A stretch of DNA of 64,000 nt, taken from NCBI GenBank assembly GCA_951799425.1, contig OX637395.1:15920951-15984950 (forward strand), in the 5' to 3' direction. A program made the position numbers and the translations under genes. Origin of the DNA: Ilex aquifolium. Taxonomy: Eukaryota; Streptophyta; Magnoliopsida; Aquifoliales; Aquifoliaceae. The notes under the pieces were generated by a model. That model made no database searches and had not been told where the DNA came from. It saw only the letters and a program-made list of their open reading frames with translations. Of the stretch, positions 1-12,002 are shown piece by piece. The number at the start of each line of letters is the position of its first letter. The stretch's first letter is position 1.

Positions 1-1587
1 ATCACGTAAAAATCTGTGTGTCTTGTTCTTTTCTTGTTTCTAATGATTTTTTGTTCTTGGTTTGTTCTTGGATTGTGTGCGTTTGTCTGTGGGTTTAAAG
101 CAACTTAATCCCAACACGTTACACTTGGGTTATGATGGACTTATTGTTAAAGACAATTAATATTTATCAGTGTGTGCAATGAAAGCAATTAGTTTACCAA
201 CTATGAATTTCAAGCACAATTTTTTTTTTTAAAGAGGGTAGATTGTAATATCCCAACCCAAAGTAATAATAATTAGTGTTAAATTCCTATTGGGCGTTAC
301 ATTCTCTTCTCTCTCTGTCCTTCGTCCTCCTCTCTAAATATTGTATTTTTAAATTGTGACCAGCTCTTGTATTTCACTCTATAGCCCTTTAATTACAACA
401 CCAAACCATTCACTCAATCAAACCTCAAATCACGGCAACCCAAAAGGCCCAAGAAACGCAGAAGTATTTTTCATAGATGCTACTGACATCCCCAGACCAG
501 CCACCAAGAGCTCTTTTCCCTTGCTTTATTACAACTCTGTAGTCCCTTGCCCTTTTTAAACCATACACTTTACCAAGCCTTTCTGCCACAAAACAATCTT
601 TAGCAGCCCCTAAAAGAAGTTTTTGCTCTGCAGGCCATTATCAAGTCTAATATCAAAACTTTTAGGCTTTTAGGCAACTGTTTCCATTCTTCTCCAGTAC
701 AGTTTGGCATCAGATCTAAACAATCCTCCTTAGAAGTCCTTTCCATTTTCTCTTCCACAATGGTGCTCCTAATAAAACCCAGGTTATGTGGCCTAAAATA
801 TGATCCTTATATAACAATTGTCAAAATATGATCCTAAATAATCTAAAATATTCCTAGCATCCAAATTTCCTAGTTTTAAGTCAGTCCTAGTAAAACAAGG
901 AGAACACTACATCCTACAAATGTAAGTGTAACCTTTCTATTCACATTCAAATATCATATTATGAAGAACTGCAATTGAGAGCTTAAACCCCTTACGAGGG
1001 TGTAACACACCACTTCTTCTGTCTCGCTCTTCTTCTTCTTCTTTTATCAACTTGTGCACTTTCATGACGTTATTAAGTATTATTTCACAAATATTAACCT
1101 TATCTTGTAGTGCCCAAGCACTCCATCCGTCCAACTTTAAGTCCACTAATTGTCAAATTTTCACATCAAAACTTGCCGGCAAGTGTTCCCCACACTTCTC
1201 CTGCATCACTTAGTTAAGATATAAACTAACCGAAAAGCCTAAAGAGCAATTTTAGGGAAGAAAAAGTCTTAAAAAATGAAAAAAAGACCAGTCAAACATT
1301 GATCAGAAAATGAAAAATTTATACTGTATACCCAACAAGGGAACTCATTCAAATTATTGATGCACCCGAGAATTTTTATACGAAGAGGACTAGGGAAAAG
1401 AAAAGCAGCAAAGCAAACAAGAGAATTTGAATCTGAGAGACAAATCAGTCTCATTGACAGAGGAGAAGCCACCAACCTAAGAATATATAATGTTACCTCC
1501 AAGGAGATCGACTCTATTTTGTGCAAAACATAATGCAAGGAAACCAATTTAATTTCTATTTTTTAATTCGCTTTAGGGGTATGATTT
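1..1587. other. Non-coding flank, no gene seen
   Basis: AT-rich sequence with short CT-rich runs near 300-335 and no ORF with recognisable protein similarity. The short ORFs here have no domain, plausible start context or splice structure. A phrase resembling the start of a Ty3-type LTR (TGTAATATCCCAACCC) occurs near 245, but I found no partner end or target duplication, so no element is called. Confidence 0.5.
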
Positions 1588-1625
1588 AATACTGTAACAC
1601 CCCGAATTTTCTTTTATATGTTTAT

Positions 1626-1665
<40 letters not shown>

Positions 1666-2120
1666 AATAAAAATTGTAAAGATGTAGATATATGTAGTGA
1701 CATAAGAATAAACCGTAAGAATAAATGCTATGGAGACAATTTGATTAGGAAGTTACGTGTCGAAGATGTTTAAACTTGGAAAGGGTGATTAGACAAGTTT
1801 CTAAAATTTGTAGGTCAAAATACTGATTCCATTGAATCCGGAAGGTCGAAAAACATTGGGAGTGGTAATATGGATGTATTGGAAGTTAGGAAGTGTCTCG
1901 GAGTTAAAATACACTTTAGAGAGAATTTGGGTAAAAATGGGTATTGAAAACTACTTAGTGTTTTGGCCATAACTTTTTATATTTAAGTCCAATTGATCTG
2001 AAATTTTTACAGTAGATAGTATACATCTAGGGCTACAAAAGTATGTCTCATGAAAATTTTCCAATTCGACCTCTAAATGGGTCAAAAACTACATTGGAAG
2101 TTGAAACAAAAATCTGGCAG

Positions 2121-2250
2121 TCAAACCGTACCGGTACGCGTACCGGTACGCCGAACTCCAGTAGCTCAACCGTACCGGTACGTGTACCGGTACGCTGGAC
2201 TCCAGAAGCTAAACCGTACCGGTACGCGTACCGGTACGCCCGATAAAACC
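2121..2250. repeat. Three 44-bp tandem repeats with a 22-bp palindrome
   Basis: Three units start at about 2125, 2169 and 2213 with an exact 44-bp period. Each carries two copies of GTACCGGTAC separated by GC or GT. With the GC spacer (units 1 and 3) the 22 bases are a perfect palindrome. The array ends about 40 bp upstream of the TATA box of the surrounding LTR, that is, in its U3 promoter region. Confidence 0.85.
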
Positions 2251-2289
2251 AGCCCGATCCGACTGCGGGTCTTTCTCCATTTCTTCCAC

Positions 2290-2297
2290 TATAAATA
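2290..2297 (+). promoter_or_regulatory. TATA box of the solo LTR
   Basis: TATAAATA in the context CACTATAAATACTTAAGG, inside the solo LTR and just downstream of the palindromic repeat array. Transcription would start near 2320-2330. Confidence 0.55.
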
Positions 2298-3556
2298 CTT
2301 AAGGCCGACTATTTGAGCCCCATTTCAGCCTTCTAAACCCTAGGCACCTTTAGAGAGAAAGAGAGGGAGAGAAGAACATCAAAGATAAGGAGAGATACAC
2401 CATTTTAGAAGATTAAAACCCTAGATTTCTAAGATTTCACTTCTCTACTCATTCTCTTTTCTTCCATTCTTCACCCACTCTCACCCAAATCTTTTGAAAA
2501 CCCTAGGGAGGGGGAATTAAAAAGGAAAAGAAAGGAAAGCAAGAAGGTCTTGAAGCTTGGGTATTTGGCTAAAACTCTTGAGTATTGAGGTAGGGGTTTT
2601 CTCCTTTTCTCTTACATTGAGGTTAGGGTTTATATTTATGTATGTTTTGCTTCCAAATCTTATATGTATGTTATGGAATCTCTATTTCTTGTTACTCTTG
2701 AAATCCCTTACCATATCATGAACGAAATTAGGGCTTGATAGCCATAAATCCCTTGTATGCCTTTGAAACCCCAAATTTTCAAGGAGATTGTGTTTTCTTT
2801 TGATTTCTCCTTTTCTCTTGACTTCTAACTGTAAATATTACATGTTCTAAACTATGTTGTGCTTGGGTAATCGCTAAATCTCTTGGTGTGCCTTCGAAAC
2901 TCTAATTGCAAGGAAATTGGGTCCCTCTTGATTTCCCCCTTGTTCATGAGGTCTAATCTTAATGTTTGTTGTTATAAATGACAAAACTTGATTGTTCCTT
3001 CACTTTTGGATTCCCAAGCTTGATATTTGTTGCTATGGATGTCAAGGCTTGATCGTTCTTTTGTCATTGATGACCCACCTTGTTATTCCTTTATTCTTAA
3101 TTTCAAGACCTTGCGTTTAATTGTTCTTGACATCAAGCTTTATATCCATTGGCCCTTGATATCCTAACCCAACATTCACATGTCCTCACTTCAAAACTCT
3201 ATTTCTTCATGAAGTGTGGATTCTCCTTGGATATTCTTTTGCCTTGTTTTAAAAAGAAATTTAGTGTTTTGTGTTGAGTAATAAAATGATATTCGATGAT
3301 CTCACGTGTTTTTATTAAATTGTTTTATTGAAATGTTACATGCGAAGTGGGATGGAAAAATTGGGGATTATGGAATTGTTGGTTAATCGTGGAATGAAAC
3401 CTTGAGGGTGAGAGGTTCCTTGTAAGGATGCACATTCCGAAAAGGTAAAATTGGAGAAAATGGTGATGAAATGGTTGAATATTTTTGAAAAGAGGGGGTA
3501 TTTTATTTCTTGCGTGGTTGTACGATACGAACATGGATTACTACGGGTATCATGTA

Positions 3557-3935
3557 GTGGGTAGACGTCTTTGTATGCCACACGGGTATGAACTTTTCCT
3601 ACCACATGGAGTGGGTAGACGTCTTTGTACGCCGTGTGGGTACGAACTTTTCCTATCACTAATGATCACGGATTAGTAACGTGGGTTGTGTCGGACATAC
3701 GGTGTGGGTTATTGTGCATTGTATCAGAAATGGTTTCGACAAGAGTTTCCGGAAGTATGGGATTCCGCGAGAACTTGTTGGAAACGGTTTATGGTGGAAT
3801 GGATTATCTATTGTATATTGGTTATTGTTCATTTTACTATAGACGGTTTCTACAAGAGTCTTGGGGAAGTATGGGATTCCGCAAGAACTTGTGGAAACAG
3901 TGTATGGTGGATTGGATTATATTTGGATATGGTTT
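3557..3935. repeat. Two tandem duplications within the solo LTR
   Basis: A 54-bp unit (GTGGGTAGACGTCTTTGTA...) is present twice starting at 3557 and 3611. Just after it a unit of about 112 bp (CAAGAG...GAAGTATGGGATTCCGC) is present twice starting near 3739 and 3851. The copies have diverged at several sites. Confidence 0.7.
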
Positions 3936-4716
3936 GTTAACTGTATAGTGGTTCCACTTATTCAGTCAATTACTGTTGTTCCTTAAACTTGAGATCTATT
4001 AAATGTCCTTGTTTTACTTCAAAAGTATATATGATATTTGTGAAATGAGACCGACTTGTTTTACATGTTTTCTAAACCTTGTTTGAGTTTGGGAGGATTT
4101 TCCTACAGAGCTTAGTGCTCACCCCCTACAAACCAACACATTTTTCAGGTGATGCTGTAAAAGAGGATTAGTTAGAAGACGAGGAGGGAGATCCGGAGGG
4201 GGATATCTCGACAGTCCTTCGTTGTATTAGATTGAAGGGTTATTTTGGAATCATGTAAAATATAATCTTTTGTTATTCCGCTGCTAAGTTATGTTTAATG
4301 CTTTTGGGATGTAATTGCCATGAATTGGCTTATTCCTTTGGGATAATGTTATGGATATAAAATATGATGAATGAAATTTCCTTATTGATGGAATTTATTT
4401 AGTCGCTCTCATGTTGTGAATGGTCTTAGATAGTAATGCCGTCCAGGGTGTGTTTTGGGTCGTTACAAATACCTCAACACATATTATACTATGTCTAGAA
4501 AGCAACGCGTGGCAGGAATTTGCCAACTACCAAACTAACCGCAACCAAAAGGAGCCCCAGACATACGATACATCATCTAATGATAACAACTTTTAGCCTG
4601 TCACTTCACACCATGTTAAACTGAATTCATACATTTGTAACTGGTGGGGAATAAAGATGAAAACTCATATCCTCCCTCCCTCCCTGTCTCTCTCTCTCTC
4701 TCTCTTGAATATAAGT

Positions 4717-6487
4717 TGTTGGGATAAATTACCACAGTACAACTCGCAATCCAGCATAGTTTATACAAGTTCTCAAAATCATTCACCAGGCGTGTAAATC
4801 TAAATTGAAGCCTTTGAAAGGAATCATATAATAAACGCAGCGGAATTTAAAATAATTTGATTCCACATACCAAGATCTATTCATGTTTAATACAAACCGA
4901 GAAACCTTAGATCTATAGAGAAGATTAATGGTTACCTCTTGAAGCATGCTTTTAGCAATCTTCAATCATTCTCAAGTAATCTTCAAGCATTCTTAAATCT
5001 TCAAATCTGAATTTGATCTTTACCCCAAGCCTCGCAAATGTTTGGCCTCTATCGGTATCCACACGAATTGACAAACTTGAAGGATCTACTTTAGCCATTA
5101 TAAAACTAGTAGAGAGAGAGAATGAGGAGTGGTTCTTCTTGTGCTAGCAAGAGAGTTATTATATCTTATCTTATCCACATCCTACATAAAAGGTATTTAT
5201 AGAGCTTTAAAGGCTCTAATCCTAATTTGGGTCAAGTTGCAATTATCTCATAATTACATATAACCCCTTTATTAACATTAATTGTAATAAAGTCCCTAAT
5301 TAACTCTTAATTAGGTTTTCACCCCAATTAACTCTTAATTGGTTGTCTCTCTTTTATCCTTTAGTTTCCAATCAATTCTATTATGTGTGACCCTATAGGT
5401 TCAAGCATACCTGGTTGTAGGCATTCGATACTAACTACAAGTAGCATCTCAAATTAGAACTCTTTCTAATTTAGCTTGAATTAGAACTCTTCTAATTCTC
5501 CCTTTATGAAGAACAATTAATATATTTATATTAATTTCATTCTTCGAGCTTCTACTCATCATGAGTGACACCTAGCAGCATATCATGATCAACCTCCGGA
5601 TAGTACGAAGTAGGTAAAGAACCCATTCAGTCTATAGTTACCATGCAATTCAATCCTTCTATCACACAATGCCCCAATTGAATTACTAGGGTGTGGAATT
5701 ACTGTCAAACCCCTAATTCAATCTTATGTGTTCGATCTTAGGACTATAACTCTTAATGATCAATTATAAACTCTTTTCTAATTGTCATTCTGCCTTGGCC
5801 AAGGACTCTTTGAGTCATATCCCAGAAGATCACATAGGACATTCTCCCTTTAATTACTAAGGATGATAGATTCTATTTTGTACACTCATAAGTCTTCATG
5901 CATGCCTAACTATGTCCAACAATACATATCCAAGTTACATAGTTATATATGAATATGTTGTATAGTTAAAGCATAGAAGTCCATGCACAAGACAACCATG
6001 GTGTCTCAAGTCTAAGGATCAGTTGCATAACTATAACTTTAGGATTTAACATTGACAGGCATGTAAAACTCCATATGAAAAATTCTATGTTAGTTAACGG
6101 TCACGTTCAGTGTACTTGTTCTCTAACAAGCACCCACACACCTGCTTCAGTGTCCCTACACTAGTGACTTGGACGAGTCACCTCATATCAAATATGAGTA
6201 AACATAGTGTGCGCTAGTCTATCCGGATTACGTATTGCCCACATAATAATCCTATGACTAGGAACATTTAAGAGTTAAGTACTAAGAAGTATATGTCTCC
6301 TCTTCTCAACATCTTGAGAAACTATCTTCTTAACTTATACTCTATGGACTATATCATGTATATTAAAATGAAATAAAGTAGAAACATGATAAATAAACTT
6401 GCCCTTTGATATAATTAAGTAATGAATGTTGCTAGTACAACTCTAAAACATCATCTATATGATTGGTCTTAGAGCATACTACTAACA
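4717..6487 (-). mobile_element. Probable solo LTR or LTR-only derivative, copia-like
   Basis: Read on the minus strand the block starts TGTTAGTAGTATGCTCTAAGACC and ends TTATCCCAACA, so it has TG...CA ends about 1.77 kb apart. It has no coding capacity. It includes the phrase AACGCAGCGGAATTTA near the end, which I associate with plant copia-type LTRs. No matching target duplication is visible (TAAGT against GCCTT), so it is either old or the edges are slightly wrong. Family assignment is inference. Confidence 0.5.
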
Positions 6488-7224
6488 GCCTTACCAATCA
6501 AAGATTAACTTCTACATCAAACAAAGATGGGTATAACATTTGAGAAGGAAGACAAAGGAACAGGCTTAACTACACACACTGACAACAATCCAGTCCTCAT
6601 GCTAAAGTTTTCATATATAACAATGTTATATAAAGAAGCGAAATTATACAGGAAGGAAAAACAAAGGACAAAAAGATACACTAGAAAACAATTAGAGACA
6701 ATTGCACTAATTTTGGGAAAATTTGCTTGATTAATACAACAAAAGAAGCAAAAAATCCCAATCTGTCTCTGGTTTAACAGCTAAGAAGTAAAAATTTTAT
6801 TATTAGGTGACTGAGGCTCAGGCCACCAGCAACATCCAATGCATCCATCATCTACCTCTCACTGATAAGCCTCTCCAACTCTCAAATCTCGTTTCAAAAA
6901 TACATTCTCACCCATCATGTCTTCCTAATGCCAAAGTATTTCTCCTCACTTAACATCATTGTTCAGTTAGATGCAAACTCTAACATAGAAAAGTTGTTTA
7001 GACATAAACAGAACAGAGTTTCATTCATATCAACATTGATGCATACATAGGACAAACTTTATTGCAACATATACATATGCATAAAAACAACAGAACTGAC
7101 AAAAATAATACAAAAGTTCATAGCCAAACCGAAAAGCACCATAGCGGAGGCGAAATACCACAAGTTTTTTGAATGTTTAAAGGTGGTGTCACAACATACT
7201 TGCAATTTCACACAGACCCACAAC
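6488..7224. other. 3' flank of the DRT102 gene
   Basis: AT-rich DNA without a recognisable gene. The part next to 7224 should hold the 3' UTR of the minus-strand gene. A small plus-strand ORF at 6527-6730 has no recognisable domain. Confidence 0.45.
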
Positions 7225-8160
7225 TCAAATCTCTTTCTCAATCGCAGCATTGGCAGTAGCAAGATCCTCATCCAAGAGCAAATCCCAATGCCCATCCCAC
7301 TTGATGAAAAACTCCGTTTCTTCAAAATACTTCACTCTATGAACATCCCCAACAGGAGTAAACAAGTAATCCCCCACACCTAGATCATACTTCTCCCCTT
7401 TGCTCAAATTCCACACCCTCTTGCTCCCCTTCAACACCACCAAATCATGCCCAAACGTATGATGATGCGCCGGTTCAACACTCCCAGCCTCAAACCTCAC
7501 AATTGCTGAGGTGGGTGTCTCTCTAATCACCTTCATATGCCCACCAGACATGATTTTGATTGGAGTGAACTGTCTATTTTTCGCCAAACAATAGAGAAAA
7601 CAAGGGTCAATAGAATTCTCTTCATTCTTCTCATTTTCTTTGTGACTTTCTACTCCAATTTTTGACATTTCATGGATTGAATTGTCCAAGAAATCGTTGA
7701 TTTCTGGGGGCCAAGGTTTGGAACCTGAAGCGGGGCAAGGGGATTTGAAGGGGGTGTTGAGCCAGGTGTCGAGAATTTCGATGGCGAAGTCCGGCGAGGT
7801 GGACATACCGGAGACGGCGAGGACGTTGCAGTTGCTGATGGATCGAGCATTGAGGGCATCAGAGGGGGTGAGGCAGGTGGCGGCGTAAACGTCGGGGAAC
7901 TTGTTGGTGAACATGCCAACGCCGACTCCGGTGCCGCAGGCCACAAGGCCTCGGATCTCGACGGAGGAGTTGGTGTTAGCGGTGGAGCTGACACGGCGTC
8001 CGACTTCTTCACCGGCGGTGTAATATTTGTCGGTGCGGAGGTCTTCGACGTCGATGTTGAGGGAACGGAGGTGGGCAACGAGGGTGTCTTTGAGGGCACA
8101 GCCGAAGGAGTCGGCTCCGGCTATGATTTTGAGGTGGCGAGAGGTGTCTTCGGTGGCCAT
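7225..8160 (-). CDS. DRT102: DRT102-like protein: RpiB-type sugar isomerase plus cupin
   Basis: A single uninterrupted 311-residue frame. Residues about 9-150 are an RpiB/LacAB sugar-phosphate isomerase fold. It has the IIAGADSFG start, the CGTGVGVG loop at Cys75 where RpiB enzymes keep a catalytic cysteine, and the NARSISNCNVLAVSG segment. Residues about 200-305 are a cupin barrel with the metal-site cluster HHHTFGH (232-238) and a second motif GDYLFTPVGDVHR with His274. This domain order and length match the plant protein named DNA-damage repair/toleration protein DRT102 (Arabidopsis At3g04880). The name comes from a complementation screen; the true substrate is not settled, and RpiB homology suggests aldose-ketose phosphate isomerisation. 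No transit peptide is evident. The Met at 8160 is chosen because the conserved domain begins nine residues later. The DUF2358 gene is the next host gene, divergently oriented. Confidence 0.95.
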   Translation of the reverse strand: MATEDTSRHLKIIAGADSFGCALKDTLVAHLRSLNIDVEDLRTDKYYTAGEEVGRRVSSTANTNSSVEIRGLVACGTGVGVGMFTNKFPDVYAATCLTPSDALNARSISNCNVLAVSGMSTSPDFAIEILDTWLNTPFKSPCPASGSKPWPPEINDFLDNSIHEMSKIGVESHKENEKNEENSIDPCFLYCLAKNRQFTPIKIMSGGHMKVIRETPTSAIVRFEAGSVEPAHHHTFGHDLVVLKGSKRVWNLSKGEKYDLGVGDYLFTPVGDVHRVKYFEETEFFIKWDGHWDLLLDEDLATANAAIEKEI

Positions 8161-8310
8161 GGAAGGGTGGTGGCGGCGGTGATGCGAGAGTGAAGGTTGG
8201 GACTGAGACTTGAGGAAAGGATATGGGATACAACAAACGACCCGACGAGAAAGGACTAGAAACTAAAACGTCATACAGGTGCTATTTAGAGCATATCCCT
8301 CAAACAGAAT

Positions 8311-8320
8311 CTATTTATAC
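8311..8320 (-). promoter_or_regulatory. Candidate TATA box for DRT102
   Basis: The minus strand reads GTATAAATAG about 150 bp upstream of the start codon, a reasonable plant TATA position giving a 5' UTR of roughly 120 nt. Position and sequence are the only evidence. Confidence 0.35.
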
Positions 8321-9214
8321 TAACAAGATAGAGCGTATTTTGAATCTATTTTTACTTCAAAATTTAATTTAATTTTAATTCAATTGAGAAAACACAAAAA
8401 TGGTTTAGATTTAATTTACTTTTAATTCAATGGTCTAAATTTCATCTCAATTCTTCCAACTTAATTCAAGGGCTCACAATACATCTCACGCCATCCCATA
8501 ACACGCAACCCACACACACACCAACAGTAACATCTCTCTTTCTCTGTCTCTCCTCTCTCTCTCTCATCTGTCATGGCTAAACGAGCAACACAACCTTCCT
8601 TTGCAATAGCTCCCTCTCTCTGCACAATCTTCATTGCCCAGATATACCTTTCTTTCTCTATCTCTCTCTCTCTCTCTCTTTCGATACACACAGTCGAACC
8701 CACAACACAACCCCATTTTACAATAGCAGCGATGCTGACCAAGCTAGTAAAGACGCCATCAGTGATGCCTTTATTCCGAGGCTCTCCAGGTATCTATTTC
8801 TCCCCTTCTCTTTTCTCACACTCGAACCCCATCTGTCACAGCCACACATAAAACACATTCTATCTATAACACACACATACATAACACACACCCACACCCA
8901 CATGCTCGATTCGTTGAGACACACACAAACCCATTCACCCCACCCCATCCACAGCCTTCCTTTCTCTCTCTTTTTCTCTGTCGCACTCTCTCTCTCAAAA
9001 GGGCATTATCGATGATGGCCTATAAACTGTTTGACAAAATTCCCCAAAAGATCTTGACTTAGCCTCCCTCTCTTCCATACACATAAATCTACAAGAGCTT
9101 AATGATATGGTTTTGTTATAATTCTATTTGATAATTAGGGATTGGGTTTGATAATGATTGTGTGATTTTGATAAATTAGATTTTGAGTAGATGAGGTTTC
9201 GAACCTAAGAGTGT
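8321..9214. repeat. Intergenic DNA rich in CT and CA microsatellites
   Basis: Runs of CT dominate 8535-8570, 8650-8680 and 8955-8995, and CA-rich sequence fills about 8845-8945. ORFs crossing these runs translate to Ser/Leu or Arg/Glu repeats and are not genes. No other feature is seen. Confidence 0.6.
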
Positions 9215-9358
9215 TGGTTGTCGGCCGCTCTAGGGGGTGGACGTGAATGACATCGATCACTTTGTTGCGGATATCGGCGTGGTCAATGGCGCCGATGGCT
9301 TCCCTCAGAGTTTCCTTATCGATATACTCTTGGAGGTGTCCCTATTGGACCAACTTCT

Positions 9359-10250
9359 CTAGGAAGGCTTTGTATACTCGACAGTCCCCCTAAGATGCCC
9401 CACATCTTTGTGGTAGGAGCACCTAACGTTTTGGTTCCTAGAGGAGGGATCACCCTGCATCTTGGACGGCCATTTAAAAAAAGTCTCCTTCTTAATCTTG
9501 TGCAACATCTTGTGAAGGGGCTCTTCGAACAAGGTATGGACCCATCGGAAGGGGTCTCTTGTTGTTAAAGTCAAACCCTTTTTAGGTGGGACCCAGTCTT
9601 TCTCCTTGTCTTTTTTCTTCGGAGCTGAACTCTTCTGTCGGTTTCCTACCAACTCATCTTCCACCTTTGAGTACTTGTTGATACGAGCCATCAAATCGCC
9701 CATGTCCGTCGGTGTCTGTTTTATCAAGGATTTGTATAGGTCAGTGTCTTGGGACAACCCAAGTCAAAAAGAAGCGGCCACCATTACTTTGGAGCACCCC
9801 TCTACCTCGTTGACCTCCTCCTAGTAGCGGGTGGCGTATTGGTGGAGCATTTTGCCTTCTCTCCGCTGGAGGGTCAATAAGGACCCCACATCTTTGGGGC
9901 ATAAACTGCACGACAAACTGTCTGGTAAGCTCCTTCCAGGATCCAATGTTGTCTGGTGGAAGGCCCTCGTACCATTTCATCACTATGTCGCTAAGGCTCA
10001 TCAAGAACAGTCGACACAACAGTCTATGATCTGAGCAATACAGTAACATCAACTATTTATACTGTCGAAGGTGTGCCTCCAGGTCAGAGCTTCCATCGTA
10101 AACCTTGAACCGCGGGATGACGAACTTTTTTCGCACTTCCACTTTCCTGATGCTCCTAATGAATGGTGACTGGATGGCTTCATCGTTGGTATCTATGTCG
10201 CAGTCACAAATGAACTTCTCCATTCTCTTAGAGTCTAGTTTAGACCTCAA
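9359..10250 (-). pseudogene. Gypsy gag remnant
   Basis: Blocks typical of the plant retrotransposon gag family are present: FVIPRFKVYDGSSDLEAHL near the N-terminal side, then MKWYEGLPPDNIGSWKELT, then a zinc-knuckle-like CSYHKDVGH segment near the end. The order is right for gag read on the minus strand, but the region is not one open frame. Fossil coding sequence of the element at 9215-12002. Confidence 0.8.
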
Positions 10251-10910
10251 GTCTTCCTCGTCCTATAGTGTTTTTTCTAACCCGGGTCACAGCGTGCTGT
10301 ATGTTGCTTAGCACTTACATCCTTTACAGAAAGGGTTGACTCGTCATCAGGCTCCTCTTCACCCCTTTGCCTGGACAGTCACCGACAAAAGTTGTTCTAA
10401 GCCAAGGGTTTGACCTTTTCGGTTGGAACCTCCGGGTTTTTTCCATTGGCCCTCGGGCATTTTGGAGTCTTGGAACCTCCTACTCCGTTGCCAAGGCGGC
10501 TCCTCAAGTCGCTATGCCCCACCTCTTCGACAGAGTATTCTTTAGATGGTTGTATGCTCCGAGAAACCCCGTCGAAGAGAGCAAACTTATCGAGTCTATT
10601 GAGAACATTCACGTTGTTCTCCTCGATCTACTTCAGACGGCTCCCCTACCGTTCCTCGATGAGGTCGACAAGCTGGCGGGATAGGGGTCCTTCCCTCTCA
10701 CCTCTAAGACTTGGTTCAGTCTGGTGGGTCTTTTCTCCAAAGCGACTTGGATGCTTCTTGTTGACATTTTCGACCTGGTCCTCCATCCTTGACATGGATG
10801 GAACCGGAAAATCTGTATTTCTTTGCTGGGGACCCTTTCTTTTCAAATGCGTGCTCACTATGGTCACTATCACGAGAAAGCTTGGTTGCTTTCCACAAAC
10901 GGCACCAAAT

Positions 10911-12002
10911 TGTGCGGGATGATTTCTGCACAATAAATGAGATGATAGATCTCTCCCTTGGTGAGCTCGCGTTTGCCTGGAACGTCACCTAAATGAAACC
11001 CCTTATGTGCTTCCTACGGTGAACAACTATGGAGCTGTGAACAGGACCTTAAGGAAGGTGGGTAGTGAACATTAGTGGAACTCTCCTCTGAAAACAATCA
11101 ACTCATAGAAACGCCCTTAACAATGACTTGTCACTCAAGAAAGAAGATTTAGAAGGGCGCCAGATTGTTCTCCGGCGTGACCCCTCCGGCGCTCAAGTTA
11201 GTATTCGAGAGAGGGTTTGAGAACACTGTTGTATTGCTTTGACAAGGGGTTACACACCTTTGCTTTGAGCTCGAGTGTGCTATTTATACCTTCTAGGAGT
11301 TAACTGAGGCAGACAGCTAGGTCCCCTTGGTGTGAAAGCTCTTGGTTGGTTTGTACAGGGGACAACATAAGGTGCACATACCTCGATCAAAATGTTTGTT
11401 TTTCTTTGCATCAGGTGTTTTTGCAAGTTCGCACTCGGGACCCCAAGCACTTAATGTACCCTTCTCGACTTCGTCGAGCAGTGAATGTGTCTCTTGTTTT
11501 TGTTGAATTATTTAATGCGCCCTGTGCATTACCGTGTATGCGCAGGGGCATTTTTGCCAATCTCCCCTTCGAGGGGTTAGGAATTAGTTGTTCTGTATAC
11601 TGTACGCCTCTATCATTTGTCATCAAATTACTTTTCTGATCATTCTAATTGTCTTGGAGAGGGGGGCCAATAACTGAGAGTCAACCCTGCCCCAAGTCGT
11701 GATACTCAGAGGTTGCTTTTATCTCGACCACGGGCATGTGTGACCTTAGTCAATCATCTCTATCTTCAAAATTAAAGCTTATCCTCTTGCATGGTGGTAG
11801 ACGCCAAGGTGAGTCATCACTAGATGCCCAAAGTGTCATGGAGTTGCCGACATATAGATGAGGTATTATGCCTAGGAAAATCTCTCATGCCGAGGACCTA
11901 ATGAACACCGAGGTGAGGTATTATGTTGAGGTGGGTTCCAACACCGAGGGCTGAACTGGCGACGCATGTCGCTCACTCACTGGTTGCTAAAATGTCCCAT
12001 CA
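10911..12002 (-). repeat. LTR of the broken gypsy fragment
   Basis: On the minus strand the block runs from TGATGGGACATTTTAG to CCGCACA. It is followed directly by TTTGGTGCCGTTTGTGG (10910-10894), which has the look of a gypsy primer-binding site. A TATA box on the minus strand (GGTATAAATA, about 11281-11290) fits an LTR promoter. There is no second copy in the window, so the outer edge at 12002 rests on the TG end alone. Confidence 0.6.

Larger units (their letters stand above)
1593..4467 (+). mobile_element. Large solo LTR, Ty3/gypsy-like, 2.9 kb
   Basis: The block begins TGTAACACCCCGAA and ends GGGTCGTTACA, so it has TG...CA ends and matching terminal hexamers (TGTAAC/GTTACA). It is flanked by a perfect 5-bp direct repeat, AATAC, at 1588-1592 and 4468-4472, which is the size Ty3/gypsy integrases leave. 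There is no gag or pol inside. It has a TATA box at 2290-2297 followed by a pyrimidine- and AAACCCTAG-rich leader, the layout of an LTR promoter reading to the right. Length and the TGTAACACCCCG start fit long LTRs of Tekay/Del-type chromoviruses, but the lineage is an inference. A single LTR with an intact target duplication implies loss of the rest by LTR-LTR recombination. Confidence 0.8.
9215..12002 (-). mobile_element. Broken Ty3/gypsy fragment: 5' LTR plus gag
   Basis: The minus strand carries, in order, an LTR (12002-10911), a primer-site-like sequence, and gag pieces down to about 9215, where the homology stops. No pol or second LTR is present. The gag resembles that of the larger gypsy element at 39-55 kb but is clearly a different, older copy. 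It looks broken in several places. Confidence 0.8.

Noticed and set aside
2043-2316. ORFs with a VPVRVPVR repeat
   Set aside because: They only translate the 44-bp tandem repeats in the solo LTR; there is no domain and no conserved start.
7650-8236. Pro/Ser-rich minus-strand ORFs overlapping the DRT102 start
   Set aside because: They are out-of-frame readings of the DRT102 coding region, whose own frame has clear domains.
8461-8948. ORFs over the CT/CA-rich interval
   Set aside because: Translations are simple Ser/Leu, Arg/Glu or Cys/Val repeats produced by microsatellites.
10367-10992. Plus-strand ORFs opposite the gypsy leader and gag
   Set aside because: The minus strand carries the gag homology and the LTR orientation; the plus-strand frames show no domain or repeat of the antisense core seen in the larger gypsy element.
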